Made by a program: the position numbers and the translations under genes. Positions 8,378-16,474 of a stretch of 64,000 nucleotides of DNA are shown here, piece by piece. Within the stretch, counting starts at the first letter, position 1; every line of letters starts with the position of its first letter. The notes beneath the pieces are model-generated. The model did no database searches. It saw nothing but the letters and a program-made list of their open reading frames with translations, and had not been told where the DNA came from. Source of the stretch: JAICYJ01 sp963737445 (lineage in GTDB: Bacteria; Actinomycetota; Thermoleophilia; Gaiellales; JAICJC01); contig CAVTSO010000003.1 in assembly GCA_963737445.1 (NCBI GenBank), positions 62,001-126,000 on the forward strand, read 5' to 3'.

Positions 8378-9787
8378 CTAGTGAGGTACTTTCTGCTCGG
8401 AGTGGCCGTTTGTGGTCTGAGCCGTCATGGCGCCCATGATCGCGTCGGCGAAGGACTCGGGTCGGAAGGCGAAGTCGGTGCCCACCAGCGGGATGCCGGT
8501 GATGGCGGATGCCTCGATCGTCATGGCGCGCATGTCCTCGGGCTCGAGGTCGTGCACGTCGTTCTTGCCGCAGGCGCGCGCGAACATCTGCATCTCCTGC
8601 GTCATGGAGTTGAGGAAGCCGGCGACGTGATCGGCGGCCTCGTCCACCGGCAGGCGGGCGATCAGGTCCTCGTCCTGGGTGGTGATGCCGACCGGGCAGA
8701 GCCCGGTGTGGCAGTGGTGGCAGGCGCCGGGCTCGGTGCCCATGCGCTCGTAGTCCTCGATGTACACCGGCTTGTTGCAGCCCAGCGCGATCATCGCAGC
8801 GGTGCCGATCGAGACGGCGTCGGCGCCCAGGGCCAGCGCCTTGGCGGCGTCCACGCCGTTTCGGATGCCGCCCGAGATGATCAGGTTGACGACGCCCTCC
8901 AGCTCCATCTCACGCAGCGCTGCCACCGCCTCCACGAGCGCCGCCATGGTGGGGATGCCGGTGTGGTCCATCAGCGAATCAGGCGATGCGCCGGTGCCGC
9001 CCTCGAGGCCGTCCATCACGATCACGTCGGCGCCGGCCTTGCAGGCCAGCTTGACGTCGTCGGCCACGCGGCAGGCGCCGATCTTGATGTAGATCGGGAT
9101 CGCGCCGTCGGTGGCCTCGCGCAGCTCCTCGATCTTGATCTGGAGGTCGTCCGGCCCCACGAAGTCGGGGTGCCGGCAGGGCGAGCGCTGGTCGACGCCG
9201 GGCGGCAGCGTGCGCGCCTCGGCGATGATCGGCGACACCTTCGCGCCCAGCAGCACGCCGCCGGTGCCCGGCTTCGCGCCCTGGCCGATCACGATCTCGG
9301 CCGCGTTGGCCATCCGCAGGTGGTGCGGGTCGAAGCCGTAGCGGCTGGGCAGCACCTGGTAGACCAGCTGGTCGGATGCCTCGCGCTCGAGGTCGAGCAT
9401 GCCGCCGTCGCCGGTGGTGGTCGAGATGCCGACACGGGTGGCGGCGATGCCCAGCGCCTGCTTGGCGTTGCGCGAGAGCGCGCCGTAGCTCATGCCGGCG
9501 ATCGTGATCGGCGTGGCCAGCCGGATCGGCTTGGCGCCGTGGCGGGCGCCGATCTCGACGCTGGTGTCGCAGGCCTCGCGGTAGCCCTCCAGCGGCACCC
9601 GTGAGAGCGTGCAGGGCACGAACGTCAGGTCCTGGAAGTGCGGGGTGCGGCGAGTGGTGCCGAGGCCGCGGTTGGTGTAGCGGCCCAGCTCGGCCTTGGT
9701 CTGGATGTCGTCGATCGTCTCCGGGGACCACACCCACAGCTTCTGGTGCACGTGCCCGTCTTCGCCGCGCGGGATGAAGTCGCTCAC
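8378..9787 (-). CDS. mgsC: Glutamate synthase-like FMN/Fe-S subunit, probable N-methylglutamate synthase subunit C
   Basis: 469-aa stand-alone homologue of the FMN-binding (beta/alpha)8 domain of glutamate synthase large subunit (also annotated GlxD or GltB domain 2). Visible family features are AGMSYGALS near 97-105, GEGG-like TGDGGM near 125-130, GLEGGTGASP near 260-269, and the cluster motif C356-x2-C359-x4-C364 followed by PVGITTQD. In the N-methylglutamate pathway this subunit reductively transfers the methylamino group onto 2-oxoglutarate. The GTG start overlaps the mgsB stop in a GTGA. The longer reading frame to 9832 would overlap mgsB further and is less likely. Confidence 0.85.
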   Translation of the reverse strand: MSDFIPRGEDGHVHQKLWVWSPETIDDIQTKAELGRYTNRGLGTTRRTPHFQDLTFVPCTLSRVPLEGYREACDTSVEIGARHGAKPIRLATPITIAGMSYGALSRNAKQALGIAATRVGISTTTGDGGMLDLEREASDQLVYQVLPSRYGFDPHHLRMANAAEIVIGQGAKPGTGGVLLGAKVSPIIAEARTLPPGVDQRSPCRHPDFVGPDDLQIKIEELREATDGAIPIYIKIGACRVADDVKLACKAGADVIVMDGLEGGTGASPDSLMDHTGIPTMAALVEAVAALREMELEGVVNLIISGGIRNGVDAAKALALGADAVSIGTAAMIALGCNKPVYIEDYERMGTEPGACHHCHTGLCPVGITTQDEDLIARLPVDEAADHVAGFLNSMTQEMQMFARACGKNDVHDLEPEDMRAMTIEASAITGIPLVGTDFAFRPESFADAIMGAMTAQTTNGHSEQKVPH

Positions 9788-10488
9788 AGCGCTGCCCTCC
9801 AGGCGTCGTACTCGTGCTTCGAGAAGTTCCACAGCTTGCGGCCGGACACGAGCTTCTTCCAGTCGTAGCCGCCCGAGTCGATGTCGTTTGCGCCCAGCTC
9901 AGATTCCAGCAGCGCGCGGTCATCGCCGCTCAGCTCGGCCTCGACGCAGTCGGCGCCGAGCGCGTGGATGGTGCCACCCACGTACACGATGCCCTCGTAC
10001 ATGGAGTCGCCGATGCCGTCGCCGGCGTCGCCGCACACGATCATGGTGCCGCGCTGCATCATGAACCCGGACATGTAGCCGACCGAGCCGCCCACGACCA
10101 GGGTGCCGCCTTTCATCGCGATGCCGGTGCGGGCGCCGGTGTCGCCCTCGATGAAGACGCGGCCGCCCCGGATGGTGGCGCCGGCCGAGCTGCCGCCGTT
10201 TCCGTGCACGGTGATCGAGCCGGACATCAGGTTCTCGCCGACGCTCCAGCCGCAGTTGCCGTTGACGACGATCTCGGCGCCGTCGCACATGCCGCCGCAG
10301 TACCAGCCGACCGGCCCGTCGAAGACGATGCGGGTCGGTGACATCACGGCCACGCCCAGGCAGTGGCGGGCCGCGGGGTTCGTCAGGCGCACGTCCGGGA
10401 CGCCGTCGGCGGCCGCGCGCTTGATCGCCTGATTGATCTCGCGCGTGGTGTGCTGCGAGCAGTCGATCTCGGAGATCAGCGTAGCCAC
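9784..10488 (-). CDS. mgsB: GXGXG-domain glutamate synthase-like subunit, probable N-methylglutamate synthase subunit B
   Basis: 234-aa homologue of the right-handed beta-helix GXGXG domain of glutamate synthase (GlxC-like). Repeating glycine-rich rungs are visible from about residue 60 to 175, for example GWSVGENLMSG, GGSSAGATIRGG and GDAGDGIGDSMYEG. The domain scaffolds the FMN subunit and the amidotransferase subunit. The GTG start lies inside the last codons of mgsA, a 13-nt overlap, with GGGAGG placed inside mgsA. The second cluster keeps exactly the same 13-nt overlap. Confidence 0.85.
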   Translation of the reverse strand: MATLISEIDCSQHTTREINQAIKRAAADGVPDVRLTNPAARHCLGVAVMSPTRIVFDGPVGWYCGGMCDGAEIVVNGNCGWSVGENLMSGSITVHGNGGSSAGATIRGGRVFIEGDTGARTGIAMKGGTLVVGGSVGYMSGFMMQRGTMIVCGDAGDGIGDSMYEGIVYVGGTIHALGADCVEAELSGDDRALLESELGANDIDSGGYDWKKLVSGRKLWNFSKHEYDAWRAAL

Positions 10489-11375
10489 CAGCGCACCTCC
10501 CCCGCGCCCAGCTCACGCGGCTTCAGATCGGTCGAGTCGGCGACGCGGCGCAGCGCGATCTCCTCCGATGCGATCAGCACCTTCTCGTCGTCCTCGGCGA
10601 AGATCAGCGGCTTCAGAGCGAACCGGTCGCGGGCGACGCCTATGCCCTGTGGCGTCGAGATCAGGTAGGCGAAGGTGCCGTCCAGATCGTGCACCGAAGA
10701 GCGCAGCGCGTCCTCCAGCGAATCGCCCTGCTCCAGCTTGTCGGCGATGTAGACGGCGATCGCCTCGGAGTCGTTGCCGGTGGCGAAGCGATGGCCCTTG
10801 CCTGCCAGCCGCCGGCGCAGCTTGTGGTAGTTCGTGATGTGGCCGTTGTGGACGACCGAGATGTCGGCGAAGGGCCGCGCCCAGAAGGGGTGGCTGTGGG
10901 CGACGTCGACCAGCGACTCGGTGGCCATGCGGGTGTGGCCGATGGCGTGGCTGCCCTCGAACGACTTGTAGGGAGCGGCGGCCTCGACGTCGGACGCGTC
11001 GCCCACGTCCTTCACGATCTCCATCGAGCGGCCGATCGAGAACACCTCTGTTTCGGGGACTTCCTCGACCAGATCGGTGAGCGTGCCCAGGTCGCCGCCA
11101 TAGCCGATGCGCGCGCGCAGGTTGCCGCCGGTGTGGGACTCCTCGCTGACCGTGCCGGCGCCCGCCAGCGCCTCGTGCACCCTGCCGGGCGTGTCGCCGT
11201 TCGCCTCCATCCGCACGCGCAGCACGTAGGAGTCATTCTGGGGCGGGCCGTAGAGGGCGACGCCGGTGGAATCGGTGCCACGCCGGTCGAGCGGCGTCAG
11301 CATGTCGAACATGGCGTGGCCGACAGGCCCGTAGCGACCCGGATCCTTGTAGAGGAATCCACACAACCCGCACAC
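10476..11375 (-). CDS. mgsA: Class II glutamine amidotransferase-like subunit, probable N-methylglutamate synthase subunit A
   Basis: 299-aa N-terminal-nucleophile amidotransferase of the PurF/GltB type (GlxB-like). The correct start is GTG at 11375, because it places the catalytic cysteine at residue 2 (fMet-Cys-Gly-Leu-Cys-Gly). A longer frame would bury it. AAAGGA lies 9 nt upstream. The RGTDSTG motif near 37-43 and VHNGHITNY further in match the glutaminase fold. In the N-methylglutamate pathway it would hydrolyse gamma-glutamylmethylamide and channel methylamine to MgsC, rather than hydrolysing glutamine. The 158-nt gap to gmaS contains a strong hairpin. Confidence 0.85.
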   Translation of the reverse strand: MCGLCGFLYKDPGRYGPVGHAMFDMLTPLDRRGTDSTGVALYGPPQNDSYVLRVRMEANGDTPGRVHEALAGAGTVSEESHTGGNLRARIGYGGDLGTLTDLVEEVPETEVFSIGRSMEIVKDVGDASDVEAAAPYKSFEGSHAIGHTRMATESLVDVAHSHPFWARPFADISVVHNGHITNYHKLRRRLAGKGHRFATGNDSEAIAVYIADKLEQGDSLEDALRSSVHDLDGTFAYLISTPQGIGVARDRFALKPLIFAEDDEKVLIASEEIALRRVADSTDLKPRELGAGEVRWWLR

Positions 11376-11499
11376 GGCGATCGATCCTTTCAAGACGATG
11401 GCAGGGGCGCCAATATCCTACGGATTGCGCCGTGTTTGCGGCAGTGCCAGCGGGGATGCAATTCCCGTGGCGGCTATGTGCAGATGTACAGCTGCCCGC

Positions 11500-11523
11500 G
11501 GTGCCGGCCGTGCGGCCGGCACC
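11500..11523. other. Perfect 10-bp hairpin between gmaS and mgsA
   Basis: GGTGCCGGCC, loop GTGC, GGCCGGCACC, starting 10 nt past the gmaS stop codon on the minus strand. No T-run follows in either direction. It could be a weak or Rho-dependent terminator, an attenuator, or an mRNA-stabilising stem that lets gmaS be expressed at a different level from the downstream genes. Confidence 0.55.
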
Positions 11524-11533
11524 CCGCTCGCGG

Positions 11534-12910
11534 CTAGAACAGCGTCAGGTAGCGGTTGACCTCCCACGGCGTGACCTGCTCGTGGTAGGCGTTCCACTCG
11601 TCCTGCTTGGTCTTCACGAAGTAGTCGATGTAGTCCTCGGTGCCTGTGTTTCCGAGCGCCTCGCGGATCACGGCGTCTTTCTCCAGGTGCCGGGTCGCGT
11701 CCAGCAGGTTTGCCGGCAGCAGCTCGATCTTGCGCCGCTTCAGCTCCTTGGCCGTCAACTCGTAGAGGTTGTCGTCGTTGTGGGGCCCGGGATCCATGTC
11801 GTGCTCGATGCCGTCCAGGCCGGCGGCCAGGATCACCGCCATCGCCAGGTATGGGTTGCACGAGCCGTCCACCGTGCGGTCCTCGACGTGGCCGCCCGGC
11901 AGCCGCAGCATCTGCGTGCGGTTGTTGGCGCCGTGGGTGATGAAGATCGGCGACCAGGTGGCGCCCGAGGTGGGCGTGCCGGCGGTGGTCGTCAGCCGCT
12001 TGTAGCTGTTGACCGTCGGCGCGGTGACGGCGATGTAGGCCTTGGCGTGCTTCTTCAGCCCGGCCGTGAACTGGTAGCCGAGCTTGGACAGGCCCAGCCC
12101 GTTGGGGTCGTCGTCATCGCCGAACAGGTCGGTCTCGCCGCTCTCGTCCCAGAGCGACATGTGGAAGTGACCGCCGTTGCCGGTCAGGTGGCCGAACGGC
12201 TTGGCCATGAAGGTCGCGAGCAGGCCCCGCTCCTGGGCCATCGCGTGCACCATGTAGCGGAAGAAGATGGCGCGATCGGCGGTGGTGAGCGCGTCTGCGA
12301 ACGCGAAGTTCGACTCGAACTGCCCGTTCGCGTCCTCGTGGTCGTTGGCGTAGCTGCCCCAGCCGAGCTGGTTGACGTAGGTGGAGAGCGTGCTCAGGAA
12401 CTCGTACTGCCGGGTCAGGCCCTTCATGTCGTAGCAGGGCTGCTCCAGCCGGTCGAGCGGGTCGGCCAGCTCGATGCCCCCCTCCGCGTTCTCGCGCAGC
12501 AGGAAGAACTCGAGCTCCATGCCGACCTTGAACGTGTAGCCGAGCTCCTTGGCGCGGGCCAGCTGGCGGCGCAGGATCGTGCGCGGGCAGTAGGGCCACT
12601 CCTCGCCCTCGACCGTGATGTCGCAGGCGAACCGGGCCAGTCCCGGCTTGAACGGCACCGGCGTGTAGCTGGCCAGGTCGGGGATCGCCATCATGTCCGG
12701 CGAGGCCGGCGTCTGCCCGATCGGGCCGGCCGCGAAACCGGCGAAGCCGGCGCCCTCGTTGACCAGGCCATCCCAATTCTCGATCGGCACCAGCTTCGCC
12801 GACGGCTTCGCGTTCATATCGACGAACTGGGCGAAGAAGAACTTGATGCCGTCCTGATCTGCCTTGGCCCGGATTGTGTCGGCAAGCGGACGGGCACTCA
12901 CAGAAGCCAT
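11534..12910 (-). CDS. gmaS: Glutamine synthetase family ligase, probable gamma-glutamylmethylamide synthetase
   Basis: 458-aa ATP-dependent amine ligase of the type III-like/GlnT-GmaS branch of glutamine synthetases. It would join methylamine to the gamma-carboxyl of glutamate. Metal and substrate motifs are present: GMELEFFLL, HEDANGQFESNF, GNGGHFHMS and NNRTQMLRLPGG, followed by DGSCNPYLA. Length and the spacing of these motifs match GmaS/GlnT rather than GlnA. The ATG has AAGGAG 7 nt upstream. Being first in an operon with mgsABC and a sarcosine-oxidase-type tetramer is the best evidence for GmaS. A glutamine synthetase or a ligase for another small amine cannot be excluded without assay. 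Confidence 0.8.
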   Translation of the reverse strand: MASVSARPLADTIRAKADQDGIKFFFAQFVDMNAKPSAKLVPIENWDGLVNEGAGFAGFAAGPIGQTPASPDMMAIPDLASYTPVPFKPGLARFACDITVEGEEWPYCPRTILRRQLARAKELGYTFKVGMELEFFLLRENAEGGIELADPLDRLEQPCYDMKGLTRQYEFLSTLSTYVNQLGWGSYANDHEDANGQFESNFAFADALTTADRAIFFRYMVHAMAQERGLLATFMAKPFGHLTGNGGHFHMSLWDESGETDLFGDDDDPNGLGLSKLGYQFTAGLKKHAKAYIAVTAPTVNSYKRLTTTAGTPTSGATWSPIFITHGANNRTQMLRLPGGHVEDRTVDGSCNPYLAMAVILAAGLDGIEHDMDPGPHNDDNLYELTAKELKRRKIELLPANLLDATRHLEKDAVIREALGNTGTEDYIDYFVKTKQDEWNAYHEQVTPWEVNRYLTLF

Positions 12911-13050
12911 TACTTACTCCTTCGCGCGTAGGTTGAGGGCAAATGTTGCAAAAACCGGGGCGGATTGCCAGTGGATGTGGCGATTCTTAGGTGAAAATGC
13001 TGCTCTCGGAAGCGAATCACTCCACGGTCGGCACCGATCCAGGCATTGGC

Positions 13051-14868
13051 CTATTGGCCAAGGGCTTCATCGAGCCGATGCAATTTCAACTCGATCTCAA
13101 TCATCAACCAGTCTTCGCGGGCGACGTCCAGGCCGGTCAGGTCCTGGATGCGCCGCAGCCGCTGCCGGAGGGTGTTTGGGTGCACGTACAGCGTGGAGGC
13201 GGCCGCCGCGATGTTACCGCGGCGGCGCAGGTACTCCTCGAGCGTCGGCAGCAGCTGTGAGCGGTGGCGCCTGTCGTAGTCGGCCAACTGCTGCAGCGCC
13301 ACTCCGCGGCGGTCGCGCACGCGGCCGTCCTGAGACACCTTCAGCAGGTACTTGTACGCGCCCAGGTCATCGAATCCCACGACGCTGGGCTCGCTGCTGA
13401 CCACCGAGGCGGCGGCCACCGCATGGTCGGCCTCGCTGAACCCGTTCGGATAGGAGCCGGGCCCGTTGCAGCGATTGGACAGGCCGATCGCGAACGGATG
13501 CTTCGGCGTCAGCCTGGTGTGGATCTCGCGCAACCGCTCGGCGACCGCCGCCTCGCCGCCCGTGGACAGGCGGATCAGCCCGCGCAGCGCCGCGTCGCGC
13601 CGGTCGAACAGCGACCCCGGGAATGCCCGCGCCGCCGCGTGCTCGAGCGACTCGGCGACCGACTCCCAGCCGGCCTCCGCCGGCCCCGGCCGCGGAACGG
13701 CCTGCAGCACCAGGTGCGGCATCGCCAGATCGCTGCCCAGCGCCGCCGCCCGCTCCTCCAGCTCGAGCGGAGTGGCGCTCCCGTGCGACAAATCCTCCAG
13801 CAGATCCTTGATGGCGTTTCGCTCCGTCAGCCGGTCGATCAGCTGCACCTTCTTGATCGCAACCGCCGCCTGGTTGGCCACTGACGTGGCAATCTCACGC
13901 TGCTCCGCATCGATGCGACGATCGCCGGCATAGCGCAGCGCCAAGACGCCGACCAGCTCGTCGGCCGCCACCATCGGCACCACCACGGCCGAATCCGAGT
14001 CGTCGCCCCACAGCGCGACTGCCAGCCGGCGACTGGACTCGGCGCCGCCGCCGACGCGGGCCGACAACGCCAGCTCCAGGCCGAGCTCGTTCACGTTCAG
14101 CGATCGCGGCGCGGGCCGCTGCTCCGGCCAGGCTGCGCCAGGCGTCAGCGTGTGGCCGTCGGCATCGGCCACCAGCACGTCGCAGCACGACGCCGCGAGC
14201 AGCCGTTGGGCGCGACGAGCGACGGCCGGCAGCAGGCTGTCCAGCGTGGACGCGGCTGACAGCGCCCGTGCCAGGTCTGAGAGCCCTTCCACCATAGACA
14301 GCCGCCGACGGGTGTCTTCGTAGAGCCGCGCGTTCTCGATGGCACCGGCCACCAGCGTCGCGGCGTGGACGAGGAAGTCGGAGTCCGCCCGGGTGAACTC
14401 GCGGGGAGCCTGGGCGTGCAGCGCGATCACGCCGATCACGTGGCCGGCCTTGGCCTGCAGCGGCGCCGCGCACAGCGACTGGTACTTCTCCTCCTCGGCC
14501 TCCGGCACGACCTTGGCGCGGGGATCGTCGGGGGCGTTCTCGGGGATGAACACAGCCTGGTTGTGTTCAGCCACCCACCCCGCCAGGCCCTCGCCGGGCT
14601 CGAACCGGAGCCGGCCCGCCAGTGCGGAGTACGGATCCGACACCGCCCGCAGTACCAGCCCGTGATCGTCAGGATCGACGAAGTAGATCCAGCAGGCATG
14701 GCAGTCGATAGCTTCGCTGACCAGATCGACGATCGCGCGCAGCACCCGGTCGAGGTCGAGCGTCGAGGACACCGTATTGATGATCTGGTACAGGTACCGG
14801 CTCTCGACGGCGCGGGCCGCACCCACCTCGTTGGACACGGTGGATGTGTGCGAAACGGACATATCCAC
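13051..14868 (-). CDS. GAF-domain PucR/CdaR-type transcriptional regulator
   Basis: Regulator of about 605 aa. An N-terminal GAF-like sensor domain (about 25-190) is followed by a second sensor-like region (about 200-345), then a variable middle and a C-terminal helix-turn-helix near 555-590 (GNIAAAASTLYVHPNTLRQRL), which is the PucR/CdaR signature. It reads toward gmaS on the same strand with 140 nt between, and away from the acyl-CoA-dehydrogenase-like gene. It is therefore the likely controller of the amine operon, sensing a small molecule through its GAF domain. The start may be GTG 14868 or ATG 14862; neither has a clear ribosome site. Confidence 0.8.
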   Translation of the reverse strand: MDMSVSHTSTVSNEVGAARAVESRYLYQIINTVSSTLDLDRVLRAIVDLVSEAIDCHACWIYFVDPDDHGLVLRAVSDPYSALAGRLRFEPGEGLAGWVAEHNQAVFIPENAPDDPRAKVVPEAEEEKYQSLCAAPLQAKAGHVIGVIALHAQAPREFTRADSDFLVHAATLVAGAIENARLYEDTRRRLSMVEGLSDLARALSAASTLDSLLPAVARRAQRLLAASCCDVLVADADGHTLTPGAAWPEQRPAPRSLNVNELGLELALSARVGGGAESSRRLAVALWGDDSDSAVVVPMVAADELVGVLALRYAGDRRIDAEQREIATSVANQAAVAIKKVQLIDRLTERNAIKDLLEDLSHGSATPLELEERAAALGSDLAMPHLVLQAVPRPGPAEAGWESVAESLEHAAARAFPGSLFDRRDAALRGLIRLSTGGEAAVAERLREIHTRLTPKHPFAIGLSNRCNGPGSYPNGFSEADHAVAAASVVSSEPSVVGFDDLGAYKYLLKVSQDGRVRDRRGVALQQLADYDRRHRSQLLPTLEEYLRRRGNIAAAASTLYVHPNTLRQRLRRIQDLTGLDVAREDWLMIEIELKLHRLDEALGQ

Positions 14869-15030
14869 AATCGTACCTGCCTGCCTGCGCCGGCCGTGTC
14901 CGAGCCGTCAGTCCGCATGCCGCAAGAGGTGGCGTGGCTGACATAGCCGGGCGCTTGAGCGATGGCGTAGCATGTATGGGGGCAAATCGGCCCCCTGCAG
15001 GTAGAACCACCAAGAAGAGAGGAGTCCTGA

Positions 15031-16422
15031 ATGGCAACGGTCGCTCCTGAGTCGGCCATGGCCGGGCTCGATCCGATGTTCCAGCCCGACTGGTTTTTCA
15101 CCGATGAGCAGCTGCGCCTGCTCGAGCGGCTGAAGGAGATCTGCGAGGAGACGATCCGGCCGCTGGCGGCCGAGAACGATCGCACCCTCACCTTCCCGCG
15201 CAAGAGCCTGGAGGCGCTGGCGCCGGACGGGTTCCTCGGCCTGATGTTGCCCAAGGAATGGGGCGGCCTCGGACAGAACCACGTGATGTACGCCGCCGTC
15301 ACCGAGACGATCGCCCGCTACGGCGACGCCTCGTGTGCGATGTGCTACGTCATGCACATCGGTGCGGTGGAGGCGCTGAAGCTGCGCGTCACCGAGTACA
15401 CCATCGAGAAGTACCTGAAGAAGGTGAAGGAGGGCCTGATCGGCACGCTCTCCTACTCCGACCCCGAGACCGGATCGCACTTCTGGTACCCGATCGCCTC
15501 CGGCGCCCGCAAGGTGGACGGCGGCTACGAGGTGCTGAAGAAGGCGTCCTGGACGACCTCGGCCGGCTTCGCCGACTTCTACGTGCTGCAGACAACGTCG
15601 CCCGACTACAACGGCGACTACTCGAACCTGTCCGTGTTCGTGGTGGACAAGGACGAGATCGAGGCCAAGCCGCAGGAGTGGGACGCGATGGGCCTGCGCG
15701 GCAACCAGTCGGGCACCCTGCTCCTGGACTGGAAGTTCGTGCCGGCCGATCAGCTGGTCGGTCCCATCGGCGACGGCGCCAACTCCAACGACGAGGCGGT
15801 CGATCCGTACTTCCTGATCGGCTCGTCCGGTTGCTGGAACGGCATCTCGCTGGGTGCGATCGATATCGCCATCCGCCACACCACCGTCAAGAAGCACAAG
15901 GACGTGGGCATGCGGGTGTGCGACTACCCGACCATCCAGGACGCGGTCGGCGAGGCGATCATGGACACCAACGCCTCGCGCACCTTCGTGTTCTCGGTCG
16001 CGAGCGCGCTCGACAAGGTCACCGACGGCGCCCAGACCAACCCCGCCATCGGCGACCTGGCCCGCGGCAACTACCTGCACTGGCTGTGGCAGATCAAGTT
16101 CAACGCGGCCAAGAACGTGGCCTACGTGGTGGACAAGATGCTGCACTGCTGCGGCGGCACCGGCTTCAAGAAGGAGCCCCTGCAGCTGGAGCGCTACCTG
16201 CGTGACGGCAAGGCCGGCTGGGTGATGGGCCCAACCAACGAGGTGCTGCGGCAGTTCGTCGGCAAGACCGCCCTGCTGGGCATGGAGTCGCTCGATTACT
16301 GGAACGTGTCGATCAACGAGCGGGCGCTGAACAACGAGCTGAAGAAGTTCTCAGCCGATCAGAAGCGCGAGCTGGCCGAGCGGCTGATCGCCGAGGCCGG
16401 CAACAACGGCGCCAGCGCCTAG
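15031..16422 (+). CDS. Acyl-CoA dehydrogenase-family flavoprotein
   Basis: 463-aa protein with the acyl-CoA dehydrogenase fold: an N-terminal helical domain, a middle beta domain (about 130-240) and a C-terminal helical domain. It has GGTGFKKEPLQLERYLRD near 385-402, and the GPTNEV stretch holds the glutamate at the usual catalytic-base position. It is about 80 residues longer than typical short-chain enzymes. GAGAGGAG lies 6 nt before the ATG. It is divergent from the PucR-type regulator, so it may be regulated with the amine operon. Its substrate is unknown. Flavin monooxygenases share this fold, so a role in N-alkyl amine oxidation is possible but only a guess. Confidence 0.8.
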   Translation: MATVAPESAMAGLDPMFQPDWFFTDEQLRLLERLKEICEETIRPLAAENDRTLTFPRKSLEALAPDGFLGLMLPKEWGGLGQNHVMYAAVTETIARYGDASCAMCYVMHIGAVEALKLRVTEYTIEKYLKKVKEGLIGTLSYSDPETGSHFWYPIASGARKVDGGYEVLKKASWTTSAGFADFYVLQTTSPDYNGDYSNLSVFVVDKDEIEAKPQEWDAMGLRGNQSGTLLLDWKFVPADQLVGPIGDGANSNDEAVDPYFLIGSSGCWNGISLGAIDIAIRHTTVKKHKDVGMRVCDYPTIQDAVGEAIMDTNASRTFVFSVASALDKVTDGAQTNPAIGDLARGNYLHWLWQIKFNAAKNVAYVVDKMLHCCGGTGFKKEPLQLERYLRDGKAGWVMGPTNEVLRQFVGKTALLGMESLDYWNVSINERALNNELKKFSADQKRELAERLIAEAGNNGASA

Positions 16423-16433
16423 AGCTGCGAGAG

Positions 16434-16461
16434 GGGGCGGGCCGCCGATGCGGCCCGCCCC
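16434..16461. terminator. Bidirectional GC hairpin between convergent genes
   Basis: A perfect 12-bp stem, GGGGCGGGCCGC and GCGGCCCGCCCC with loop CGAT, lies between the convergent ends of the acyl-CoA-dehydrogenase-like gene and the first APC permease. It has only a weak TT at its 3 prime side on the plus strand. Position and stability support termination for both genes. Confidence 0.7.
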
Positions 16462-16474
16462 TTGCATGTGGGGT

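Noticed and set aside
11432..12931. 499-aa plus-strand frame opposite gmaS
   Set aside because: Antisense shadow. gmaS carries all synthetase motifs.
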